Below, piece by piece: positions 9,027-17,185 of a DNA stretch of 64,000 bases. Numbering within the stretch: the first letter of the stretch is position 1; each line of letters starts with the position of its first letter. This stretch comes from an uncultured Oscillospiraceae bacterium (GTDB taxonomy: Bacteria > Bacillota > Clostridia > Oscillospirales > Oscillospiraceae), in the NCBI GenBank assembly GCA_910578505.1, contig CAJTPV010000007.1, positions 1 to 64,000 on the forward strand, given 5' to 3'. The notes under the pieces are model-generated. The model saw only the letters and a list, made by a program, of their open reading frames with translations. It searched no databases and was not told the DNA's origin. The position numbers and the translations under genes were made by a program.

Positions 9027-9502
9027 ATCAAAAATTAACAGTTGGAATCGCGGATATGAAGATCGGCAAGGGCAATGACCTGCTGGTCACCTACGCGCTG
9101 GGATCCTGCATCGGACTGTGTTTTTATGATCCCAAGCTGAAGCTGGGGGCGCTGCTGCACGTCATGCTCCCGCTCAATATGGAGGCGGGCCGGAAAAATC
9201 CGCTGAAGTACGCGGACACCGGCATCCGGGAGACGCTGCGGCAGCTGGAAGCCAAGGGCGCGTCCCGGTCCCGCATTACGGTGAAGATTGCCGGCGGCGC
9301 GAAAATGTTCGAGGTCAACGGCGGGAATCTGGGCAACATCGGACAGCGCAATATTGAGAGCGTCCACACCATCCTGCGGATGGAGGGCATCCGGCTGCTG
9401 GGGGAGCATGTGGGCGGCAACGTGGCCCGCACCCTGCTGTTCGACCTGGACAGCGGACAGAGCTGCATCCGCTCCTATGGCCGCCAGGACATCATTTTCT
9501 GA
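9023..9502 (+). CDS. cheD: Chemoreceptor glutamine deamidase CheD
   Basis: 159 residues. The Cys-His-Thr catalytic set is present at family spacing: T23, C29 in LGSCIGLCFYD and H46 in LLHVMLP. CheD deamidates receptor glutamines and, by binding CheC, links CheY-P level to receptor adaptation. The pattern GRNIES-like (QRNIESVHTIL) near residue 110 also fits the family. Translationally coupled to cheC. A likely local client is the chemoreceptor encoded at 18.1 kb. Confidence 0.95.
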   Translation: MNQKLTVGIADMKIGKGNDLLVTYALGSCIGLCFYDPKLKLGALLHVMLPLNMEAGRKNPLKYADTGIRETLRQLEAKGASRSRITVKIAGGAKMFEVNGGNLGNIGQRNIESVHTILRMEGIRLLGEHVGGNVARTLLFDLDSGQSCIRSYGRQDIIF

Positions 9503-9592
9503 CGCTGTCTGATCCCCGGCGCGGCCGCTTGGCCGGGGAAGATACGCAGAGCGGCTGCGGGCCGAAATTTATGAAAGTTGGGAGTGTCAAAT

Positions 9593-10522
9593 ATGGCTGA
9601 GATGCACAACACCGGCATATTGCTGGAGTCCGGGACCAATGAAATCGAGATCATGGAATTTACCATAGACGGAAACCTGTACGGCATCAACGTGGCGAAG
9701 GTGAAGGAGATCATGATCGCCGCCCCCGTCAAGCCCATGCCCCACGCCCACGTGGCCGTGGAGGGGATCTACAAGCCCAGGGACGAGGTGCTGACGGTGG
9801 TGGATTTGCCGAAATATCTCAACGGCGAGAACCACAACAAGGGGGAGCGGGACATCTTTATCATCACCAACTTCAACAAGATGTTCATCGCCTTCCGGGT
9901 ACACTCGGTGGTGCAGATCAGCCGTATCTCCTGGACCGATATCCAGAAGCCTGACAAGGCCGTGTCCGGCGGCGCGGAGAGCGTGGCCACCGGCATCGCC
10001 CAGTGCGGCGACGACCTGGTGACGATTCTGGACTTTGAGCGGATCGTGGCGGAGATCGCCCCGGAGACCTCCATCCAAATCGAGGAGATCGAGAGCCTGG
10101 GGCCCCGGAACCGGAACGAGAAGCCCATCTGGATCGCGGAGGACTCCATCCTGCTGTCAAAGATGATCGAGGACTCCCTGCGGAAGGCGGGCTATGTGAA
10201 CCTGCGGATGTATCCCAATGGCCGGGAGCTGTGGGACGCGCTGAACCTGCTGCCCAAGGAGCAGCCTGTCACCCAACATGTGGGGCTGATCATCACGGAC
10301 ATCGAGATGCCCCAGATGGACGGCCACCGGCTGACCAAGCTGGTGAAGGATAACGAGCGGTATAAGGGGATCCCCCTCATCATCTTCTCGTCCCTCATCA
10401 GCGAAGAGATGCGGATCAAGGGGTGCCAGCTGGGGGCTGACGAGCAGCTGACCAAGCCGGAGATCGGCCACCTGGTCAGCGTCATGGATCACCTGCTCGT
10501 CCGCGCGGCGCAGGAACAGTAA
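9593..10522 (+). CDS. cheV: Chemotaxis coupling/adaptation protein CheV
   Basis: 309 residues: an N-terminal CheW-like domain (about 1-165, with NLYGINVAKVKEIM) joined to a receiver domain (about 185-309). The receiver has the acidic residues ED in WIAEDS, the acceptor Asp in IITDIEMPQMDG and the Lys in LTKPE. CheV couples receptors to CheA and is tuned by phosphorylation. With CheC and CheD present it completes the Bacillus-style three-part adaptation set. The ATG at 9593 is chosen for a ggag eight bases upstream. Confidence 0.93.
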   Translation: MAEMHNTGILLESGTNEIEIMEFTIDGNLYGINVAKVKEIMIAAPVKPMPHAHVAVEGIYKPRDEVLTVVDLPKYLNGENHNKGERDIFIITNFNKMFIAFRVHSVVQISRISWTDIQKPDKAVSGGAESVATGIAQCGDDLVTILDFERIVAEIAPETSIQIEEIESLGPRNRNEKPIWIAEDSILLSKMIEDSLRKAGYVNLRMYPNGRELWDALNLLPKEQPVTQHVGLIITDIEMPQMDGHRLTKLVKDNERYKGIPLIIFSSLISEEMRIKGCQLGADEQLTKPEIGHLVSVMDHLLVRAAQEQ

Positions 10523-10540
10523 GAGGGGAGAGGCCTAGCT

Positions 10541-11812
10541 ATGCCTAGCAATGCGATAAAGTATATTGTCCGGCAGCCGATCAAGGATATGAACGGCAAG
10601 ATCATTGCCTACGAGATCCGCTACGCCGGGGAGAACAACGCCTATGAGATCGAGGGGCAGGATTTCGCCGCAGCGGATACCATCTACACGTTCCTCACCC
10701 AGAACAGCACCAAGGCTCTGAAGAATACGCTGAGCTTCATGACCTTTCCCAGCAATCTGCTCATGCGGCAGACGCCCAAGCTCTTCAATCCGGACGCCCT
10801 GGTCATCCAGGTGGACGACAGCGTGATCATCCACCCCCTGGCCATGCGCTTCGTGGAGCGGTTTTCCGGCGACGGCTACAAGATTGCGGTCAATGAGTTC
10901 CAGTTTTCCCCGCGCTACTTCTCCCTGCTGGACAAGGTGGACTATATCAAGATCAACTTCCAGACCACCATTGACGCCAGCATCCGCAACACGGTGGACA
11001 TGGCCCACTCCATGGGCAAGCAGTGCATCGCCACCCAGGTGGACAACGAGGAGCTGTACCAGAAGGCCTTTGTCATGGGCGTGGACGCCATGGAGGGCCA
11101 GTATGTGGCGGAGCAGATGCGCACCACCGTCCACTCCAGCGCCTATCTGCAGAGCAACTTCTTCCGCCTGATGGTAGCTGTTACGGTGGATGAGCCGGAC
11201 GTGGAGGAGATCGAGCGGATTATCGCCACGGACGCCACCCTGACCTACGCCCTGCTGAAGATCGTCAACTCGGCCTACTTCGCCCTGCGCAACCGGGCCA
11301 CGGACGTCCACCAGGCGGTCATGGTGCTGGGCATCGGGCAGCTGCGGCAGTGGATCTACCTCATGGGCGAGGGGAACGAGGCGGGGGACATCGACCCCAA
11401 CCAGGAGGAGTTCCTGCGCACATCCTTCATGCGGGCCACCTTCTGCAGCGAGCTGATGAAGATGGCGAAGAAGCTGCCGATCACCCGCAACGACGCCTAT
11501 CTGCTGGGCATGTTCTCCACGCTCAACCACCTGATCGCCGCGCCTATGGAGGAGATCCTGGCGGAGATCCCGGTGGCCAAGCCGGTGAAGGAGGCGCTGC
11601 TGACCCAGGAGGGGCCCTGCGGCGCGCTGTACAAGTTAGTGCTCAGCTACGAGCGGGCGGACTGGGCCTCCATCGGCGCTCTGGCGGAGGAGCTGCATAT
11701 TCCCATTGACCAGCTGACCAGCACCTATTTCCAGTGCCTGGACGAGGTCAACAACATCTGGCAGCAGCTGATGAGCATGCAGGAGTTTGAGGAGGAGCCG
11801 AAGGAAGCCTGA
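10541..11812 (+). CDS. Degenerate EAL plus HDOD signalling protein (YuxH type)
   Basis: 423 residues: an EAL-like fold (about 1-200) followed by an HDOD domain (about 205-400, with IERIIATDATLTYALLKIVN). The EAL motif is replaced by YEIRYAG, and other metal ligands of c-di-GMP phosphodiesterases are not visible, so enzymatic activity is unlikely. It may bind c-di-GMP or act as a scaffold; that part is inference. It closes the cheC-cheD-cheV group, 18 bases after cheV, and a terminator follows. Confidence 0.85.
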   Translation: MPSNAIKYIVRQPIKDMNGKIIAYEIRYAGENNAYEIEGQDFAAADTIYTFLTQNSTKALKNTLSFMTFPSNLLMRQTPKLFNPDALVIQVDDSVIIHPLAMRFVERFSGDGYKIAVNEFQFSPRYFSLLDKVDYIKINFQTTIDASIRNTVDMAHSMGKQCIATQVDNEELYQKAFVMGVDAMEGQYVAEQMRTTVHSSAYLQSNFFRLMVAVTVDEPDVEEIERIIATDATLTYALLKIVNSAYFALRNRATDVHQAVMVLGIGQLRQWIYLMGEGNEAGDIDPNQEEFLRTSFMRATFCSELMKMAKKLPITRNDAYLLGMFSTLNHLIAAPMEEILAEIPVAKPVKEALLTQEGPCGALYKLVLSYERADWASIGALAEELHIPIDQLTSTYFQCLDEVNNIWQQLMSMQEFEEEPKEA

Positions 11813-11845
11813 CCGCGAGGGCATTCTCCGCTCAGACAGAAAAAC

Positions 11846-11890
11846 ACCGGGCCAACCGCCAATGAACGGCTGGCCCGGTTTGTGCTTTTC
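11846..11890. terminator. Terminator between EAL-HDOD gene and comFB gene
   Basis: A stem ACCGGGCCA / TGGCCCGGT (11846-11879) is followed by tttgtgctttt on the plus side and preceded by an A run, so it could serve both convergent genes. Confidence 0.75.
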
Positions 11891-11932
11891 TGTGCTGATT
11901 TCGCAGAATCTATCCGTCCGCCCAGGACCCGG

Positions 11933-12802
11933 CTAGGACCGGTTGTGGCGGGGGTTGTCCATGACGATCTTGCAGGCGCGGGTCAGCTGCGCGAAAATCG
12001 TGCTGTTGAAGCGGCTCTCAAATATCGTTATCATGGCCTGGGCCTCGCTGCGGGGCACCACAATGTAATGGGGCTGCAGATTCGTCAGCGTCAGCGCCCG
12101 TACGTCCGCCGCACACCGGTCACAGCCGCACAGCCCAAACATGCTGGCATACCGCGGCGCTTTCAGCTCCACCAGCTTCTCCATCACGTTGAGCACGACC
12201 AGATCCTCTTTCGCCTGCGGAGACGGTTCCGGTTTTGGCTGTGGGACCGGTACAGGCTCCGGCGCGGGTTCGGACGCCGGCATGGGCGCAGGCTCCGGCT
12301 CTGGTTCCGGGACGTTTGCCGCTTCGGGTTCCGGTACTGGCTCCGGTTCCGGCTCTGGTTCTGGTTCCGGTGCGCTTGCTGCTTCTGGTTCTGGTTCCGG
12401 TTCGGGAGCCGCGGCGCTTTCCGGTCCCGGCAGAGAGACGGGGATGGGTTCCGGCTCCGCTGGGGGCGGCGCGGTGGTCCGGGGTGCGGGCGCCCCGCCC
12501 AGCTCTGCCTCCAGCGCGGCCGCCAGCTCGCTCTCCAGCGCGTCCCGAATTTGTTCCGATATCTGCTCGTCGTTGGCCCTGGCCACCTCCAGAACGGGCG
12601 GCGTCAGCGGGCGGGAGGCCGGCACGGCGCTCTCCGGGACGCTCCCCTCCGGCGCGGCGCTCTCCGCCGCCTCCGCAGGCACTTCGCCGGACTCCGTCTC
12701 CTCCAGCGGGGGAACGGTCTCCCGCTCCGCGCCGCCGGGCGCGGTGAGCAGATTCAAGACGTGGGCTGTCTTCGTGCTTTTTCCACCTTTTTTTGCTGCC
12801 AT
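11933..12802 (-). CDS. ComFB-domain protein with basic N-terminus and Pro/Glu linker
   Basis: 289 residues in three parts. Residues 1-20 are basic (MAAKKGGKSTKTAHVLNLL). Residues about 25-195 are low-complexity, with long alternating Glu-Pro runs that look disordered. Residues about 200-289 form a ComFB domain: NVMEKLVELK, then the paired cysteines in CGCDRCAADVRALTLTNLQP and HYIVVP. ComFB proteins have recently been described as cyclic-dinucleotide receptors that affect motility and competence. The gene begins 13 bases after parA, so the two are one operon. Lysine-rich N-terminal tails that stimulate ParA-type ATPases are known in Spo0J and McdB-like partners; a partnership here is inference. 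Confidence 0.8.
   Translation of the reverse strand: MAAKKGGKSTKTAHVLNLLTAPGGAERETVPPLEETESGEVPAEAAESAAPEGSVPESAVPASRPLTPPVLEVARANDEQISEQIRDALESELAAALEAELGGAPAPRTTAPPPAEPEPIPVSLPGPESAAAPEPEPEPEAASAPEPEPEPEPEPVPEPEAANVPEPEPEPAPMPASEPAPEPVPVPQPKPEPSPQAKEDLVVLNVMEKLVELKAPRYASMFGLCGCDRCAADVRALTLTNLQPHYIVVPRSEAQAMITIFESRFNSTIFAQLTRACKIVMDNPRHNRS
12220..12480. repeat. Low-complexity Pro/Glu-coding repeat
   Basis: The plus strand repeats ggttccggctct-like hexamers here, which encode Glu-Pro dipeptides on the minus strand. It is a coding microrepeat within the ComFB protein, likely to vary in length between strains. Confidence 0.8.
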
Positions 12803-12815
12803 ATCTGTTCACTCC

Positions 12816-13604
12816 TTATTGCTGAGATTGCCCGCCCTGTCCGGGGCCGAATTCCCGGATGATCTCCTCCAGCAGCGCCCGGAAATCCTCCGCCGGCTTG
12901 GATGAGGGCGCGTACGTGAGCACGCTCTCCCCGTGGGCCGGCGCCTCCGCCACGGACACGCTGGTGCGGATCTTGCTGTCAAAGACCTTGGTGTCCAGCT
13001 GGGCGGCAATCTGCCCCGCCATGTCCAGCACCTCCCGGTTGAGCGTAAAGCGCTGGTTGAACTTGTTGAGCAGGATGCCCAGCACCTTCAGCCGGGAGTT
13101 GTAGCAGCGGCGGACCGTGTCGATGGTCTCCCGGATCTGGGCCACGCCCAGAAGGCTGAGGATCTCCGGGGCCATGGGGATGATGAGGCCGTCGGCCACC
13201 ACGTAGGCGTTGACCGTGAGCACGTTCAGGGCGGGGGGCGTGTCGACGACGATATAGTCGTAGTCGTCCTGCAGCTCCTGGAGCTGGGTCTTGAGCAGGA
13301 ACTCCCGGCCAGGCCGGTTGAACTCCAGCTCCGCGGCGGACAGGAGAATGTTAGAGGGCAGGATGTCCCCGCACTCCGACTGTACAATGACGTCCCGCAC
13401 AGGCGCGGCGCCCTTCATGACGTCATAAATGGTGGCGCAGTTGTCGATGTCCAGGCCCAGGCAGAAGCCCAGACTGCCCTGGGGGTCCAGATCCACGCCC
13501 AGCACCCGGCAGCCCTTCTGCTGGAGCCCGGCCAGCAGGGCGCAGGAGGTCGTGGTCTTACCGACGCCGCCTTTTTGGTTGGTGATCGCAATAACAGTTG
13601 ACAA
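12816..13604 (-). CDS. ParA/Soj-family ATPase
   Basis: 262 residues with a deviant Walker A (QKGGVGKTTTS, about residues 10-20), Walker A' (VDLDPQGSLGF) and Walker B (DYIVVDTPP). It is of the short Soj type with no N-terminal DNA-binding domain. It is not FlhG/MinD-like: a C-terminal amphipathic membrane helix is not evident. No parB or parS-like site is nearby. The next gene encodes the ComFB protein with a basic N-terminus. The location inside the motility locus argues for positioning of a flagellar or chemotactic cargo rather than chromosome segregation. Confidence 0.88.
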   Translation of the reverse strand: MSTVIAITNQKGGVGKTTTSCALLAGLQQKGCRVLGVDLDPQGSLGFCLGLDIDNCATIYDVMKGAAPVRDVIVQSECGDILPSNILLSAAELEFNRPGREFLLKTQLQELQDDYDYIVVDTPPALNVLTVNAYVVADGLIIPMAPEILSLLGVAQIRETIDTVRRCYNSRLKVLGILLNKFNQRFTLNREVLDMAGQIAAQLDTKVFDSKIRTSVSVAEAPAHGESVLTYAPSSKPAEDFRALLEEIIREFGPGQGGQSQQ

Positions 13605-13642
13605 AATATCCCCTCCAAGTGTAAAATCTTTCTCGCGGCTCT

Positions 13643-13669
13643 TAACTTTACTATACTACGTGACGATAA
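13643..13669 (+). promoter_or_regulatory. Sigma-28-like promoter of fliD
   Basis: TAAC (13643-13646), 15 bases, then GACGATAA (13662-13669). The sigma-28 consensus is TAAA-N15-GCCGATAA, so spacing is exact with one mismatch in each box. fliD starts 71 bases downstream. Confidence 0.7.
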
Positions 13670-13740
13670 AAAAGTACAGAGGGTTCTTGCTTTTTTTTCA
13701 TGGAAATTCATTGAGAAATTTTGATAAAGGAGAGATCGTT

Positions 13741-16254
13741 ATGGCATCAGTAGGTGGAGTCAGCAAAAGCAACTACGTCAGCAGCCTGTATAACAGCTCA
13801 AATATCATCAGCGGTCTGGCCAGCGGTATGGATACCGAGGGCATGATCGAAAGCCTCACCCAAAGCTATCAGAAGAAGATCACCCAGCTCCAGCAGAAGC
13901 AGACCAAGATCAGCTGGAAGCAGGACGCATACCGGAGCATCATCTCCAAGATGTACGCTTACAGCAACAAGTATACGTCCTATACGTCCTCCAGCAACCT
14001 CAGAAGCCAGTCCTTCTGGAACAGCGCCCAGAGCTCCGCTGTCCAGGGCGAGTACGCCAACAAGGTCAGCGCCAGCGGCACCACCACCAGCGACGTGGTG
14101 CTCAACAGCGTCAAGCAGCTGGCCACCGCTGCCCGGTATGTGTCAGAGGGGAAGTTTACGCAGAGCGGCAGCGACCCCACCAGCATTACGGCGGGCACAG
14201 GCATCGACCTGGAGGGGACGACCGAGGTCAACGCCCTGCAGGGCGGCCTGAGCCTGACCTACGGCAACAAGATCGTCAGCATGGTCTTTACCGAGAGCGA
14301 TAAGATCGAGGCCCAGAAGAAGGCCGACGGGACCATGGAGACCCAGGACGAGGCCCTGGCCCGGGTCATCAACGAGAAGCTGAGCGAGGAGACCATCGCC
14401 CTGTCCAGCGGCTCCAGCGTGGCGGCCAGCGAGCGCATCAAGGCGGAGGTGTCCGGCGGCAAGATCACCTTCAAGCCTGTGGATGTGGGCTCCGGCGGAG
14501 GGGACAAGGCCGGCAACAGCATCTACGTCTCCGGCGGCTCCGGCGTATTCGAGAACGTCGTGCCGGAGGACCCGGACGAGAAAAAGGTCAGCTCCATCGA
14601 CCTCCCCAAGAGCTACGATTTCAATACGGTTACCGACAAGGACACCGGCGAGACCAGATTCTTCCGCAAGGACGTCTCCAATATCTCCAAGATCTCCGGC
14701 GCGACCATGAACATCAATCTGGACGGCACCACAAAGAAGGTCACCATGCCGACCATTAAAAAGAACGAGGACGGCAGCTATCAGATCGGTGATACAAAGG
14801 TGGAGGCCAACGACGACAAGGACGCTATGAAGGCGGAGATGAACAAGGCGTTTACCTCCGAGCTGGAGAAGGCCGTCAAGAAGGAATTCGGGGACAAGAT
14901 CGCCGTGACCAACGCGGATACCACCGGCAAGAGCCTGCAGCTGGACTTCAAAGTGGCCAAAGGCTCCAACCTGCTCATCAATACCGACGCCGGCGACGCC
15001 CTGGGTATCGGCAAGACGGCCACCAACTACCTCAACACCAGCAAGACCCTGGAGGACCTGGGCGTGAAGTTCGACGGCCTGACCCCCAGCAAGGACAAGA
15101 ACGGCAAGGTGATCGAGGGCAAGTACGACTTTGAGATCAACGGCAAGGTCATCGGCAGCTATGACAAGGACACTAAGCTGTCCGACATCCTCAGCGACAT
15201 CAACAACAAGTCCGACGTGAAGGTCAGCTACTCCAAGACCAGCCGGGAGTTTGTGTTTACCACCAAAGACACCGGGGCCCAGACGGAGGTCAAGCTGGGC
15301 GACGGATTGGCAAAAGCCATGTTTGATGGGGGCAAGGGCTCCAAAGGTCAGGACTCCAAGTTCACCGTCACCGTCAACGGCACGGAGATGGAGATGGAGC
15401 GCAGCACCAACAGCGTGGAGATCGACGGCCTGACCATCAACTTCAAGGGCACGTTCAACCCGACCTATAACGATCCGGACGTGGATAAGAAGAGTATGGA
15501 GGGGGTCACCTTCCAGAAGGAGATCCAGTCCGACAAGGTGGTGGACGAGGTCAAGAACATGATCGCGGAGCTGAACGTCATCCTGGCCGAGGCCCGCAGC
15601 AACTACGCCACCCTGCCCCAGCAGTACAGCAACGGCTCCATCAAGGAGTATGAGCCCCTGACGGACGAGGATATGGCCAGCATGTCCGAGACCGCCATCA
15701 AGAACTATGAGGAGAAGGCCAAGCAGGGCCTGCTGTTCGCAGACTCCAACCTCTCCGGCCTCTATCAGAACATTGTCAGCGTCTTCACCCGCACCGGCGA
15801 GGACCGGACCATGATGGAGAAGATGGGCATCGGCCTGAGCTACGACAACAACGGCGCGGCCACCATCACCTTCAATGAGAAGAAATTCACCGAGGCGCTG
15901 GAAAGCGACTTCGAGGGCGTGGTGGATATCTTCACCCGCAGCAAGGAAAACGGCGCGGCCACCGACGGCATCATGGAGGGCATCAAGACCCAGATGGACC
16001 GCTATGGCTCCACCACCGGCACGGTCAAGGGCATCCTGGTCCAGCAGGCCGGCACGCCCCTGGCCTCCCTGACCCTGCTGGACAACGGCTGGCAGAAGGA
16101 GATCAACAACTACTCCACCCAGATCGAGAAGTGGCAGGAGAAGCTGCAGAGCCAGGTGGACCGCTACACCAAGATGTTTACCCGCCTGGAGACCCTGATG
16201 AACCAGATGAACTCCCAGAGCTCCCAGCTGGCCAGCCTGATGGGCGGTCAGTAA
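13741..16254 (+). CDS. fliD: Flagellar filament cap protein FliD (HAP2)
   Basis: 837 residues, long for FliD. The N-terminal FliD domain is clear (SGLASGMDTEGMIESLTQ followed by coiled-coil QQKQTKISWKQDAYR). The C-terminal domain carries AAITFNEKKF-like and MFTRLETLMNQMNSQSSQL features typical of the cap. The Lys/Asp-rich middle (about residues 200-600) is the variable surface region. FliD caps the filament tip and folds incoming flagellin. Start 13741 follows aaaggaga. fliS and a FliT-like gene follow, the usual order. Confidence 0.95.
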   Translation: MASVGGVSKSNYVSSLYNSSNIISGLASGMDTEGMIESLTQSYQKKITQLQQKQTKISWKQDAYRSIISKMYAYSNKYTSYTSSSNLRSQSFWNSAQSSAVQGEYANKVSASGTTTSDVVLNSVKQLATAARYVSEGKFTQSGSDPTSITAGTGIDLEGTTEVNALQGGLSLTYGNKIVSMVFTESDKIEAQKKADGTMETQDEALARVINEKLSEETIALSSGSSVAASERIKAEVSGGKITFKPVDVGSGGGDKAGNSIYVSGGSGVFENVVPEDPDEKKVSSIDLPKSYDFNTVTDKDTGETRFFRKDVSNISKISGATMNINLDGTTKKVTMPTIKKNEDGSYQIGDTKVEANDDKDAMKAEMNKAFTSELEKAVKKEFGDKIAVTNADTTGKSLQLDFKVAKGSNLLINTDAGDALGIGKTATNYLNTSKTLEDLGVKFDGLTPSKDKNGKVIEGKYDFEINGKVIGSYDKDTKLSDILSDINNKSDVKVSYSKTSREFVFTTKDTGAQTEVKLGDGLAKAMFDGGKGSKGQDSKFTVTVNGTEMEMERSTNSVEIDGLTINFKGTFNPTYNDPDVDKKSMEGVTFQKEIQSDKVVDEVKNMIAELNVILAEARSNYATLPQQYSNGSIKEYEPLTDEDMASMSETAIKNYEEKAKQGLLFADSNLSGLYQNIVSVFTRTGEDRTMMEKMGIGLSYDNNGAATITFNEKKFTEALESDFEGVVDIFTRSKENGAATDGIMEGIKTQMDRYGSTTGTVKGILVQQAGTPLASLTLLDNGWQKEINNYSTQIEKWQEKLQSQVDRYTKMFTRLETLMNQMNSQSSQLASLMGGQ

Positions 16255-16285
16255 GCCCCAATTTGGAAAGGAACGGTAATTCAAA

Positions 16286-16675
16286 ATGGATAGGAGAGGC
16301 TATCAGCAGTACAAGCAGCAGGCCATCAACTCCATGACTTCAGGCGAGCTGCTGCTCCTGCTCTATGACGAACTGGTCAAGCGGGGGACAATGGCCTCCA
16401 TCGCCCTGGGGAAAGAGGACTATCCGACCTTTGAGGCCGCCATCGACCGGTGTACGGACATTGTCAACTATCTGGATGAAACCCTGGACCGGAAGTATGA
16501 CATCAGCCGGGACCTGAGCCGCCTGTACGAGTACTTTACGTACCAGCTGGGCCGGATCAAGATCGGCCGGAACGGGAAGGAGCTGGAGCAGCTGCGCCCC
16601 ATGTTCTCCGAGCTGCGGGATGCGTTCCACGCCGCGGAACGAAACAGCAGCCAGGGAAGGGGCGGCCCGGTATGA
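16286..16675 (+). CDS. fliS: Flagellin chaperone FliS
   Basis: 129 residues with the FliS N-terminus RGYQQYKQQAINSMTSGELL and the helix bundle pattern (LLLLYDELVKRG). FliS binds the C-terminus of flagellin in the cytoplasm and delivers it to FlhA. It lies 31 bases after fliD and overlaps the next gene by four bases (ATGA at 16672). The flagellin gene itself is not in the window. Confidence 0.93.
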   Translation: MDRRGYQQYKQQAINSMTSGELLLLLYDELVKRGTMASIALGKEDYPTFEAAIDRCTDIVNYLDETLDRKYDISRDLSRLYEYFTYQLGRIKIGRNGKELEQLRPMFSELRDAFHAAERNSSQGRGGPV

Positions 16676-17061
16676 CAGAAAGTGAATTAATGGACTTGAC
16701 GGTTCTGGAGAGAAAGAAGTATAATTACCTCAACGAGGTGATGGACCTGTCCAGGCAGATGGGGGAGGCCCTGGATCGGGGCGACGAGGTGTCCATGCAG
16801 ATGCTGCTGGCCCTGCGGGGGGAACCCATCCAGCACCTGCAGGAGGTGGACCAGACAGCCAGGAGCCGCCGGAGCAGCCTGGCGCCTGAGGACCAGCAGC
16901 GGCTGCAGGAGCTGCGAAGCGGCGCGCCGCCTCGGGACCGGGGGGAGACCCTCTTCACGGAGCAGGCCGAAAAGGCCCGGCGGCTGCTGGAGCGGGTAGT
17001 GGCGCTGGACCGGCAGCTGAGCCTGCGCATGTCGGGGGACGATTCCTTCTACAGTCAATAA
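16672..17061 (+). CDS. FliT/FlgN-like small helical protein
   Basis: 129 residues, all helical, with charged heptad-like patterns (VMDLSRQMGEALDRGD and EKARRLLERVVALDRQ). No signature allows a firm family call. Size, helical character and the coupled position after fliS fit a FliT-like chaperone for FliD or another hook-associated protein. Function is inferred from context only. Confidence 0.6.
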   Translation: MTESELMDLTVLERKKYNYLNEVMDLSRQMGEALDRGDEVSMQMLLALRGEPIQHLQEVDQTARSRRSSLAPEDQQRLQELRSGAPPRDRGETLFTEQAEKARRLLERVVALDRQLSLRMSGDDSFYSQ

Positions 17062-17076
17062 GATGCGTGTCTGTTC

Positions 17077-17097
17077 CGCCGGCCCCAGGCCGGCGGG
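17077..17097 (+). other. GC hairpin between the FliT-like gene and ftsE-like gene
   Basis: CCGCCGG and CCGGCGG flank a short loop. No T run follows, so it may be a weak terminator or RNA-stabilising stem. Confidence 0.45.
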
Positions 17098-17185
17098 GCA
17101 GGCACGCTTGCGGCGGAACAAGCGCGCGCAGTTATTTCGCCGGTTTAGGCCCAAGGGCCTGCCGGACCGGGAGGAGCTCAGAAGA

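Noticed and set aside
12220..12480. CRISPR-like or satellite repeat
   Set aside because: The units are irregular 6-12 base codon repeats inside a gene, with no spacers.
12141..12905. Ser/Gly-repeat protein on the plus strand
   Set aside because: It is the antisense reading of the Glu/Pro repeat in the ComFB gene, whose C-terminal domain and operon structure are real.
13429..13740. N-terminal extension of FliD by 104 residues
   Set aside because: It would cross the parA gene and the fliD promoter; ATG 13741 has an ideal ribosome binding site and the conserved N-terminus.
17063..17185. N-terminal extension of the FtsE-like protein
   Set aside because: The added 41 residues cover a GC hairpin and are not ATPase-like; ATG 17186 has a good ribosome binding site.
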